A DNA stretch of 64,000 nucleotides from Aphelidium insulamus. Lineage: Eukaryota > Aphelidiomycota > Aphelidea > Aphelidiaceae. Shown piece after piece: positions 33,368-42,708 of the stretch. The position numbers were made by a program, and so were the translations under genes. The notes beneath the pieces are model-generated. The model had not been told where the DNA came from, made no database searches, and saw only the letters and a list, made by a program, of their open reading frames with translations. The first letter of the stretch is position 1; every line of letters starts with the position of its first letter. Where the stretch lies: positions 291,001-355,000 of the forward strand of contig JAZDSV010000009.1 of NCBI GenBank assembly GCA_036784855.1, in the 5' to 3' direction.

Positions 33368-33940
33368 TCACACAATATTAACGTTGAAGACACCGTCATT
33401 ATCGCCATCAAATTCGAAATTTTCTGCGCCAACACGAAGATGATCGTTCAACAGGCGCGCAATCGCAGCTCTAATTCGGGCAATTCCATCCGGATTATGA
33501 TTCCCTCTCCCCACAATGAGACGCAAAGAGGAGCCAGGTGGCTTGGTGCGGTGTTGGATATGGTGGCACGTGGTGGGGCTGACGTCAGGTCGCGGCCGAC
33601 GTTGCCTCGACGGGTGAAGACGAATGACCAAAGTCATTCGTCATCTGACACGACGCTGATTGGCGGTGGACGCAGACGCAGCAAGGCCCTATAAAGGCGA
33701 GCGTTGTGGTGTAATCTCAATAGACATCTGAACTTGCTGTTGCGTATTTTTGTGACTATCGAACATGCGGAGAAGTTCGTTAACCTCCTCGCGTGCTTCC
33801 TGAACAGTACAACCATGTAAATCAACAACATGTGGTGCGTTGATCCCACGAGAAATGAACGGTGCAGCAATTAGAGCTATAGCTCCAAGCACAAATATCG
33901 CCAAATGGCCTTCGTTTTGTTCTCGGTATGCGTTTGGCAT
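33368..33940 (-). pseudogene. Membrane-anchored Smr-domain protein, split by a solo LTR
   Basis: Begins at ATG 33940 (MPNAYREQNEGHLAIF), with one membrane helix (AIFVLGAIALIAAPFI). The Smr domain starts HVVDLHGCTVQEAREEVNEL, is interrupted by the LTR, and resumes PPGSSLRLIVGRGNHNPDGI to the stop at 33368. DLHG and the G-R-G-N-H block are the two Smr signature motifs; Smr domains bind or cut nucleic acids. Joining across the single TSD copy keeps one frame. About 119 aa originally. An Smr gene is not a known Polinton core gene. Confidence 0.85.
33552..33765 (+). mobile_element. Solo LTR of the chromovirus family
   Basis: 214 bp, TG…CA, in the opposite orientation to the full element, flanked by perfect 5-bp duplications TGCGG (33547-33551 and 33766-33770). 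Its sequence is nearly identical to the other two LTRs, so the family was recently active. Confidence 0.95.
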
Positions 33941-34049
33941 TTCTTTGTTTTGAGAGAAAATTTTTCTGATTGAGAAACCTCGAACCTTACCCTTAGTAGA
34001 TCAACAAACTTGGCGATATCGTATATATGAATGTACGAATGGATACAAC

Positions 34050-34237
34050 GAATTTGCGTCGCGGGAAAACCTCAAAAGTTTAATACGTTTGAAGTGTTGA
34101 AGGTTTCCCCATTGAGTCAAGATATAGACAACTCTTTACGACAAAAGCAACTGGATATATACCGTGCTGATAAACGAATACGTGAGCGCGAAGGCATTGA
34201 ACCGAATAGGCGGGCTAGCAAGCGATCGCAAAAGTGA
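34050..34237 (+). pseudogene. Second integrase C-terminal fragment
   Basis: GKPQKFNTFEVLKVSPLSQD onward repeats the last ~60 codons of the integrase at 32955-33152, with scattered substitutions, many of them silent. Upstream sequence is unrelated. This marks a join between two related elements or an internal duplication. Confidence 0.88.
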
Positions 34238-34357
34238 AACATTCAGTAATCTGAATTTCACGTTTGAAACACGTACACAACCGATCGATTGATAACCCAC
34301 GCGTATATAATGTACCCGATCATGTGAGATCGTTTCATCTGGAAAATATCATCCAAC

Positions 34358-34522
34358 ATGACGAAGCAAAAATGGGAGACTCAGACGGATATGAATTCTC
34401 TATGGGCATATGTTCACAATGTGTGCGAGCAGCTAGGGATCGAGTGCACCTACAAGAAACTGTCGAATTCTGACTACTTGGCCGACATTCTCATGCAGAT
34501 GAGTCAAATCTCACACGTTTGA
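34358..34522 (+). CDS. Orphan 54-aa ORF in the Polinton-like element
   Basis: MTKQKWETQTDMNSLWAYVH, ending SQISHV-TGA. Not recognised. It is AT-rich like PolB and lies just downstream of the integrase tail. Possible small Polinton gene. Confidence 0.4.
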   Translation: MTKQKWETQTDMNSLWAYVHNVCEQLGIECTYKKLSNSDYLADILMQMSQISHV

Positions 34523-34541
34523 CTTGCGCCAGGGGATCTGA

Positions 34542-35086
34542 TGGCGGAGGGTTTGAAGCAATTTCTCGACGATGTGCGGGAAGCAAGGAACCTCAAAGAG
34601 CGAACTTGACGTATCAAAAAACTGAAAGTCCTTGCCACGATCAAGTATTCCGAGTCGGAAACGTCAGCCGTCAACCATCATTCGACAGCTGTTGAAGAAT
34701 CGACTTCGTATGATGCATTGGTTTGGTCGATGGAGGAGTCGGTCTGTATGTTCGGTGGTGGATTGTTTGGTGGTGATCGGGGTGATAAGAGAACGTCTCG
34801 AGATTGTGGCTCGACGGGTGAAACTGTCCAAGATGAACCGGCCGTTCGTCGCTATCGTGAAGACAACCTATTCCATCGCAAAGACAACATTTGCATCGAT
34901 CGGGAGAACGAACCAGCCGTTAGACAATATCGCAAAAACAACACACGCACTGATCCCGAGAACAAACCGGTGTCCAATCGCGAAAACAGTCAGCCTGATG
35001 ACGTAGAAGCGGAAGACCTGAACAAAGACCATGATGGAGATGTGGAAGACGACCTCGCTCATTCATTTCGACGTTTGGGATGTTAG
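34542..35086 (+). CDS. Orphan charged protein with a short internal repeat
   Basis: Starts MAEGLKQFLDDVREARNLKE; a stop follows after 22 codons, and a shifted frame carries on (KLKVLATIKYSESE, then ALVWSMEESVCMFGGGLFGG) to 35086. Two related units, DEPAVRRYREDN and NEPAVRQYRKNN, and DRENEPAV/DPENKPV form a repeat. Acidic C-terminus. Function unknown. Whether it is one gene is uncertain. Confidence 0.4.
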
Positions 35087-35376
35087 TTGTAAGTTCTTCA
35101 ACTGAATCATTCGAGTCATGTGATTGATTATTCAGGATTTGTGCCGAGACAAGTGGTGCCGGTTCCGGGCGAACAATCATCAAACGTTTCAGTCTGACGG
35201 TACATTTTGCAAATGTCTCAGTGGGACTCCCACGATCTATGGCAGCATCGTATTGCGGTCCATAAATCATTGTCTTGCTATATTCAGTCTATAATCTATT
35301 GAACTCGGGAGTGTTTCATAGATTCATTTTTTATTCAAATTCAATTCAATTTCCTTCATACGACCTTTTCGGACTA
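35087..35376. other. Spacer between orphan ORF and the ATPase stop
   Basis: A minus-strand open stretch (from MIYGPQYDAAIDRG at 35270) has no recognisable match. Nothing else seen. Confidence 0.35.
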
Positions 35377-38300
35377 TTACCAAGCGATTTTCGCCAACCA
35401 CGAATTCGGGTAGGCACGAACGATTGCTTTGCGACTTTCATCAATCGCCAGAATTCCCGCGGCAAATCCAAATGGAATGAACCAAAACTTTGCCGGGATA
35501 GGGGTGGTCGAAAACACTTGCTGAATCCAATATCCATACAACAGGATAATGGCAATCAATACACTACCAGCCATTGCCATAAAAATCACCAAATTCTGAC
35601 GAGGGCCTTTCAGCGGGTTCGACTCGACAATCGAGACGGAACGGTTACGGACAGCTTGAATCACACCGAACTGACAAACGACCATGGTAATGTAGTAGAT
35701 ACATTGACCGGTGCTGACATATTCAGCAAGTTCATCCGCTGTCTTCCCGACCCATCCATCGCCCCATTGATCAAAAGCAAACATCAAGTCGTAGAAGCCA
35801 ATACCTTGCTCGCTCATAAACAAGAACCACATTCCCATCGAAGCCAACCACGTGCACGGACTGATGACCAAGTACACTTGAATGAAGAAACGCCAGTCGG
35901 CTAGACGATCAGTGCGAGCATTTCGAGGCGGACGGTTCATCAAGTCGGATTCAGCTCGCTCGAACATCAACGAAATCGACATCAGAATGTCGTTAGTAAC
36001 ACAAAAGATAACTTGCAGGAATGGGGACAACGGAATTTGCATCCCAAAGAATACATTCGACATTACGGCCATGAACTCGCAAATAGTTCCTAGACATTAA
36101 ATACACGTTTGATAACAATAACTTATAATTACCAGTCGGTAGCTGATACATGCAAACTTTCTTCAAATTCTCGAAAACCAAGCGGCCATTCTCAATTCCG
36201 ACCAGCAGAGAGGAAAAGTCATTGTCCAACAAAATCATGGCCGCCGCTTCCTTGGCAACATCACTTCCAGCACCCATTGCCACACCAATGTCGGCGGCCT
36301 TTAGGGCGGGGGCATCGTTGGTTCCATCACCAGTGACCGCAACGACGTTATCGCCACGTTTCTTAAGAGATTCGACAATCGACAGTTTCTGTTCAGGAGT
36401 AGTTCGAGCAAAAACCATTTCAGAGAACTTTGTGCAAATGTAGTCCCAGTCGGTTTCTTGAATCGCTTCAAGCTCGGGTCCGTTGATAATAATTGCGCTG
36501 TGAGGATCGTTGAGCTGTGGGCGCATTTGCGACGGATTACGCTTAACGTCTGCCCATTGCTCATTCGCCTTCAACTCGGCCAACTCATGCAAGCGATAAG
36601 CTTTTTCGCAGGTGACAATTCCAACCTGTTTGGCAATCGCGTAGGCCGTCAACTCAAAGTCCCCGGTGACCTAAGAATAAGGATTTTATAAGGAAATAAA
36701 TGTAAATCTGGCATACCATAAACACCCGAACACCGGCTTTTCGCATAGCCTTGACGGTTGGCAAAGTATCGGCGCGTGGCGGGTCACGAAGAGCCAACAT
36801 ACCAACCAGTTCCAAGTCCTTCATTTGGTCCAAAACAACCTTTTCCAACTCGTCTTGATTTCCCAGTGGAAGCGAAACGTTGTCCAACGACTTCAGGCAT
36901 AATGTCAACACACGAAGTCCTCGACTACTCGACGATTCCTGTGCCGCGGATATTTTCAATTTTTGCTGTTCTTCCAAAGCGCTGATAGTACCGTCGGACT
37001 GATTTACACGACTGCATCCCGACAAGAGAATGTCTGGAGCTCCTTTTACAAGCAACATCGGGGGTTTGGATCCTTTACGCACAATTTTCGCCATGAACTT
37101 ATTCTTGGAGTTGAAGGCCATAGAGAAAAGTGTTGTGTACTTGTTCAGGTCATCAGTCAACAACGAGCGATACATCTCGGCATATCGCAAGATTGCCGAA
37201 TCCGTTGGGTCACCATTGATCGGACGCTCGGCTACGGGCCACTTTTCGTTTCCGGACAAGAATGATGCGTCATTGCACACGGACGCGACCATCAACAGCT
37301 TCTGCAACGCAGGAGTATCTTTGACGTTTGTAATCAGAGAATCACTTCCCAACTCTCCCGCTTCGACAGTCTTATCGACAAACATCGCATTGGTAACCAC
37401 CATGCGCCCGAGAGTCAATGTTCCGGTTTTATCGGAGCAAAGGACCGACATGCATCCGAGGGTTTCGATTGTGCTCAAGTTCTTAACAAGAACTCGGCGG
37501 GCAGCCATACGACGAGCAATGATGGTCAGTGACAGTGCGAAACAGACGGGAAGCCCTTGTGGGACAAATGCTAATGATAATTAAATTGGTTTCGAGTGGT
37601 CAGTATTCTTACCCGTAAGACAACCAATAGCGTTGATAACTGCGGTGGCTGCATTTGCATAATTGGGATAAGAAACTCGAATCCATACACCCCAAGTCAA
37701 CATAGCCAGACAAAAGAACGAAACCGCGACAATCGAGATAACTTTGCTGAGGACATTCAATTCTTGTTGGATGGCAGTTGGTGCAGTTTTTTGCTTGCTC
37801 GACATCTTGATAATTTGGCCGATAATCGAACCATCGCCTATTTGAAACACGATGCCGCAAGCACGTCCGCGAAGTACAAACGTCGACGATAGCGCCAAGT
37901 TCTTCGTTTCCAAAGCACTTTCACTGGTTGGCTGAACGGTACCGTTAACACCCTTGCTCTCGCCGGTCAATAACGAACGATCAAACTGCAGGTCGGACGA
38001 TACTTCAATCAAGCGGATATCGGCAGGTACGCGCTGGCCCATAGACAAAATCACAACATCGCCGGGGACAAGTGTTTCGGCATCAATCAACTGTTCTTGA
38101 CCATCGCGGATTACATTGACTTGATGGGCGACCAAGCTTTGAATCGACTTCATTACATTCGAGGCGTTCCAATCGACGTAGGCGTAGAAGCAAGTGGACA
38201 CGGTAATAACGACCATCAACAAGATACCGACACCAAGATTCAGTGGCTGGTAGGCGTCGGTGGCGATGGGAAAGTATGTGATAATCGACAAAGTTGCAGC

Positions 38301-38636
38301 AATCCACATCAGAGTGTTGAAACCGCCAAACGTATAGCCAAGGAACTTGATCAGGAACTTGGACGAGGGCGGAGACAAAACGTTGCGACCGGCCTTGGAA
38401 GCCTTGCGTCGAACAGCCGCGGAATCCAAACCAAGTTTCGGATCCGTCGAGTAGGCTACAAAGACATCGGCGGGACTGAGCAAGTGAGCTTTAATCGGGG
38501 CTGGCGTGGGCAAATTGCTGTTCGCTCCGGAACCCGAGGTCGCATGGTAGGTGAGAGCTCGATAGAGAATCTGAATAGTTGGGTCGGTTTCGCTGCGAGC
38601 GAATTGAACTGCGACGTCGGCCGGCAAAACAGACAT
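35377..38636 (-). CDS. P2C-like P-type cation ATPase, 4 exons, intact, inside the mobile element
   Basis: Start ATG 38636. Exons are joined by introns at about 37573-37612, 36671-36716 and 36090-36132. It has about 1,040 aa and all core motifs: LLTGESKGV, CSDKTGTLTLGRM, KGAPDILL, ALRDPPRADT, MVTGDFELTA and GDGTNDAPALK. The sequence is closest to Na,K/H,K-type and fungal ACU-type pumps (SLMFERAESDLMNRPPRN matches the Na,K-ATPase SLAYEQAESDIM region). Two ion-site positions differ: helix 4 reads VPQGLPV instead of PEGL, and helix 6 reads CVTNDILMS where Na,K-ATPase has DLGTDMVPA. A (GA)n run lies about 25-35 bp upstream of the start. There is no frame break, in contrast to most neighbours, which suggests it is functional cargo. 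Confidence 0.92.
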
Positions 38637-38796
38637 TTTCACTTTCCAAGTTTTTTCAAGAGAGAGAGAGAGATATGTTGAGAGGCTGTTTGTATGTTTT
38701 GTTTGCTCGGCATAGTTTTCATCTTTGATTTGAATTCCATTTTTTATTTATATTGAACTTGCCAGCAAAGATTTACGCGTGACAACTCATCACCGT

Positions 38797-38914
38797 TTAG
38801 TGCTTCAAGTAGCGGATACCCAAATAGGCGATGAATCGGAACACCACAATGAACATCAACAACACACCCATGCATCCTTCAATAGTGATGTAGTCGAAAC
38901 CCTTTCGGCAATGA
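38797..38914 (-). pseudogene. 3' tail of an ABCG-type transporter gene
   Basis: The frame RKGFDYITIEGCMGVLLMFI, continuing through VVFRFIAYLGIRYLKH to a TAA at 38797, has the shape of the last helix and C-terminus of ABCG half-transporters. The rest of the gene is missing: the inverted repeat starts at 38939. An intron acceptor (tag) may lie at about 38915. It sits upstream of the ATPase in the same direction, as if a piece of a host chromosome with two adjacent genes had been captured. Confidence 0.6.
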
Positions 38915-38938
38915 CTAGATCTCCACCGGGAAGGCCGC

Positions 38939-40393
38939 TTTTCTCAGGCATTGATGCTTTGTATCAAAGATGAAATCAAACTCATCAACCAGAAAGTCCA
39001 AACCCAGAAGTCTCTTGGGCTCATCGAAAGTTAGTCGGTTGGCATTAGACATGGCTCCAGTATATAATAGGGAAATATTTTTAATCTGAAATTAAATAAT
39101 TAATAGCTTTGAGGTTTTACCTATCGCCTTTGCTGTTTGCCCTTTCACCTTTGAAGTTTCACCTTTCACTTTTCCATGTTTTGCATTTGCACGTTGTACC
39201 TTCACATTGTACCTTTGGCGGATTCGCCTTTGTTTTACCGTTTTCGTTTTATCACATATCACTATCACGTGTCGCATTTGGACGTTTCACCATTGGGCGT
39301 TTCACCTTTGAATGTTTCACACTTTGACGCTTCATTCTTGGAATATTTCACCTTTGAATGTTTCACATTTTCATCGCTTCATATTTGATCATTCACCTTT
39401 TCGCTTTGAGCCTCTCGCCTTGTACCTTTCACCTTGTACCTTTCACCTGTACCTTTGGTTGATTCACCCTGTTTTGGTCCTGAACCTTGACCTTTCGCAT
39501 TGTACCTTTCACCTTGTACCTTTCACCTTGTACCTTCACATTGTACCTTTCGCATTGTATGTTGCACATTTTGCATTGTATCATTCCATTGCACCGTCTA
39601 TTGATTCACCTTTCGCATTGTACACATTCTGGCCCTTAACCTTTGGACGTCTCACATTCCGCCACTTCACCTTCGTGCCGTTCACCTCTGCTGGATTCAA
39701 AGTTTCGACTCTACGTTTCAACATTGTACCTTTGTACCATGGCACCTATCACGTGTCACCTTTGTACGTTTCACCTTTGAATTAATTAATTAATTTGCCG
39801 GAAAATATCTTTGCATATGTATAGATGGATGAAAAGTTTGAAGTTGAAAATAATAATTTCATGTCACCTTTGCGCATTTCATACTTGACACGTGGTCGCA
39901 TGAATATAGTTTGACCATTGCGACTTCGTCAGTGTTGGTTGCACCTTTGCACCTCTTACGATTGATACATGCATGTTGGATCTTTGCGCTTTTAGGATTT
40001 TTATCTATTGATTAACACGTTTCAGTTTCATTCAGAAAGAATCGAAGGAATGATATGTTCCGTTTCACCTTGCCACTTTTAGGATTTCATAAGGCACGTT
40101 TTATCTATTGATTAATCTTTTCGTTTGGGACTAAAGCTTAATTCACGATATGGTTTTTTCTCGGAAAAGAATCGAAGGAATGATGTGTCCTGTTCACCTT
40201 GGCACTTTAGGATTTCATAAGGCGTTTTATCTGTTGATTAATCTTTTCATTTGGGACCAAAATAAGGCAAACTTTAGACAAATTTTAGTGCACTGTTTAG
40301 TTTCGTTCAGAGCAGATAATCACATATTTTTCCGGCGACAAATTTTGGCGCGGAAAAAAACTGATTATTTTTCGGAAGCAAAAAAGTTTCAGG
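38939..40393 (-). repeat. Right terminal inverted repeat, uninterrupted
   Basis: Reverse complement of the left repeat with few differences. It contains the uninterrupted site CTATTAATTATTTAATTTCAG where the left repeat was later invaded. It also contains the first ~38 codons of PolB on the minus strand from ATG 39052, where codon 14 is AGA (Arg) instead of the TGA found on the left. Confidence 0.92.
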
Positions 40394-40483
40394 AAAAAAT
40401 TTAATTATTATTTTTATTTTATTTTGGTCCCAAATAAGATCCATCATCACTCTGGGTGAAGTGGGAAAAGAGATATTACTTCT

Positions 40484-40902
40484 GCCGTGGCGTGCGCCAT
40501 CGCGGCACTGGCCGCCAAATACTTTCACTCAGGCGCCGCCAACGCTGTCGTGATTACCAGTGTTCTGGGGAACATGGGCGCGGTGGCGCTCGGATGTGTC
40601 ACCCTCACTTTGGTGGACACGCTGTATGCGGCTACAGCTCGGCGGATGAGTGTCGCACAAAGACTGCCGGCTGCTGTCCAGTGCTTGGCAAGACAAACCC
40701 GCCGAACCCCGGGAAGGACGTGTGTCGCCTGGCGCGCTGCGATAGTAACGGTAATATGGCGTGCTCTTATTCAGGCACCAGCAAGACCAACAAAGACCTG
40801 CGCACAATCTTTGACATGGCCATCATTGCCTGGTTCACGCTGCAGACGCTTATTGTGACAGTGTACGCACTCGTCAAGCGCTGGCGTCGCAAAACGGAGT
40901 GA
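40484..40902 (+). pseudogene. 3' part of the split four-helix membrane protein gene
   Basis: Resumes AVACAIAALAAKYFHSGAAN with helices 2 and 3. The Cys-rich loop (GYSSADECRTKTAGCC, VCRLARCDSNGNMAC) and last helix (MAIIAWFTLQTLIVTVYALV) lie in a second frame: one base is missing at TATG-CGG near 40627 relative to the paralogue. Apart from the island and this shift the gene looks well preserved. Confidence 0.88.
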
Positions 40903-41160
40903 TTCAAGGTGACTACCCTGCAGTTCAGCAAGAGAATGAAATAGATGCTATGAGATATTATGGAATACCCTCATGTGTAAACTCGGGAACACAACAGGTG
41001 CAGGTATTCGTAGAAATTAGAAGAACATTGTTTCACTGAAAGAGTTCAAGCAAGACATACACTGCTCCTGGTCGATCGAGCCACGCTATAAGCTCGCGTT
41101 CAAATACGTTCCACTCCTCTTCGCTGTTCTATTAATATAGCATTGTACACAAGCGACACG

Positions 41161-41737
41161 ATGCCACTGTTTGGAGCCAGCTCCACGCCAGCACCGGAGC
41201 GAGTTGCTACAAAGTCAACAGAGCTGAAACTATTCTATGCTATATCGCTGCTATCCGCACTGGCCGCGGTGCTTCTCGCTGTGTTCTTTGGCGTTCCAGC
41301 CACGGGTGCTTCAATTTCAATTGTGTTTGCCGTTGTGTGCGCCACATTGGCACTGGCCGCCAAGTACCTTCAGACATATGCTGTCAACGCTGTAGTGATT
41401 ACCAGTGTTCTGGAGAACCTGGGTGCGTTGGCGCTCGCCTGTGTCACTCTTGGCATGGTGGACACGATGTACGGCGGCTACAGCTCGCCGGAGGAGTGCC
41501 CGCGAAAAGACGGCCGGCTGCTGTAACGTGTCTGGCTTAGACACATTGCCCTATCCCGGTCATGAAGTCTGTCGACTGACACGGTGCGATAGTACCGGCA
41601 ATCTGGCGTGTGATCCTGGCTATTCAGACGGCAAGGAGCAGAGTGATATGCGGGGCATCGTCATGATCGTCTGGTTCTCCCTACAAACTGTTGTCACAAC
41701 AGTTTACGCGTTCATCAGTCGCCGCAAATCGGAGTGA
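41161..41737 (+). CDS. Four-helix membrane protein, paralogue of the split gene, one frameshift
   Basis: Starts MPLFGASSTPAPERVATKS; helices at LFYAISLLSALAAVLLAVFF, ASISIVFAVVCATLALAAKY and AVVITSVLENLGALALACVT. The loop GGYSSPEEC is followed by a stop in this frame, but the next frame gives REKTAGCCNVSGLDTLPYPG, VCRLTRCDSTGNLAC and the last helix IVMIVWFSLQTVVTTVYAFI to TGA 41737. One extra C at TGCCCGCG (about 41503) separates the frames. Unknown function. Tandem duplicate of 22744/40484. Confidence 0.8.
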
Positions 41738-42708
41738 TACATATGCGTTGCATTGATCTGTGGTTGAAATGGACAAACAGCCAGAATACATTGTTGAGAT
41801 ACAATGAGAAACAATGTTCATCATCGCAGTCTTTAATGACACCATATATCTACAGCATCCACTCTGAAACCCATGATGATGTAGATACACACCCAAAGAG
41901 AGATATACAGCGGCAATTCTTCTTCGAAACTCTGATTAATACTCAGTATGATTTAACAAAGTATTATTTAGTCGAACCAAAAGTAAAAAAAGTCGGCGCG
42001 TGACAGTCTTTGATGACACAGTATATCTACAGCATCTACTCTGAACCCAATACATACACAAAGAGAGATATACAGCGGTAATCGACTAAAACACAGTAGT
42101 GGTTAACACAGTCTTATTTAAACAATCGAACCAAAAGTTTCGTAAAATGACGGCGCGTGACAGTCTTTGATGACACAGTATATCTACAGCATCCACTCTG
42201 AACCCAATACATACCCAAAGAGGGATATACAGCGGTAATCGACTAAAACACAGTAGTGGTTAACACAGTATTACTTAAACAATCGAACCAAAGTTTAATA
42301 AAAAGACGCGTGACAATCCGATTCCAGCCAATCACAGCGCGCCAACGCGACGCAACAACGCGCAATATATTGGCGGAGCACGAAATTGTGGTGGCAGTTT
42401 GTGGCGCGCGCGCTCTTTCTCTCTCCAATTGCCGTCGCGCTCTCGGCGCTTCCATTCTGCTCCATTTCTTGTATTTATTATTGTCTTCTTCTTCTTTGCA
42501 GTTGGAGTGCCTGCTCTGCCCCGGCGCTTATCGGTTCGTTCTCTCCACACTGGCGGTGCCGGTGCTTACTCACACACCTGCACGTACACGCAATCTCTCT
42601 GCGGTAGCGCCTGCTTACTGCTGCTAGTGCGCTGCTGCTGTTGGGCCTGCCGTCTTTCATACACCTCTGGCACACGCACACACACACACACACACACACT
42701 GCGCTCAC
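41738..42708. other. Intergenic with tandem repeats, promoter of the PAS kinase
   Basis: Contains the 155-bp repeat array (41827-42313) and a (CA)n tract at about 42669-42700 directly before the kinase ATG. Long open frames here are compositional. Confidence 0.5.
41827..42313. repeat. ~155-bp tandem repeat, 3 copies
   Basis: Units start at cagtctttRatgacac near 41827, 42004 and 42161, each followed by tatatctacagcatc, agagatatacagcgg and tcgaaccaaaag, and end at a gcgtgac motif. The first unit is longer and more diverged; the second and third are very close. Confidence 0.9.

Larger units (their letters stand above)
24080..40393 (+). mobile_element. Polinton/Maverick-like element with 1.46-kb terminal inverted repeats and cargo, 16,314 bp
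   Basis: It is bounded by nearly identical inverted repeats starting CCTGAAACTTTTTTGC. Inside are PolB (28905-32065), an rve integrase (32103-33152), a Smr gene on the other strand, a second integrase tail, two orphan ORFs, a complete P-type ATPase and an ABCG remnant. PolB plus retroviral-type integrase is the Polinton hallmark. I found no major or minor capsid gene, no packaging ATPase and no adenovirus-type protease. The flanks (caacagt on the left, aaaaaat on the right) show no target duplication for these inner ends, and the recombinase gene does not resume on the right, so the original junctions were altered. Confidence 0.85.
22927..40483 (+). mobile_element. Outer mobile element: 16-bp TIRs, 6-bp TSD, 17,557 bp
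   Basis: The left end is AGAAGTAATATCTCTT (22927-22942) and the right end its exact reverse complement (40468-40483). Both sides are flanked by GCCGTG (22921-22926 and 40484-40489). Removing the element plus one GCCGTG joins GTGTTTGCCGTG to GCGTGCGCC and restores a continuous reading frame that aligns with the paralogue at 41161. The first gene inside is a tyrosine recombinase reading inward, as in Starship or Crypton-like elements. The rest is filled by the Polinton-like element. Which of the two made the 6-bp duplication cannot be decided from the sequence alone. Confidence 0.92.

Noticed and set aside
35275..35904. 209-codon plus-strand ORF
   Set aside because: Mostly antisense to the ATPase last exon; the upstream part is AT-rich spacer.
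38097..38681. 194-codon plus-strand ORF
   Set aside because: Antisense shadow of the P-type ATPase exon, with no coding signal of its own.
22927..40483. Outer 16-bp TIR and 6-bp TSD as the true ends of the Polinton-like element alone
   Set aside because: 6 bp is the Polinton-typical duplication length, but sequence just inside the two outer ends differs, and the long inverted repeats start 1.15 kb (left) and 90 bp (right) further in. The idea is kept open but not adopted.
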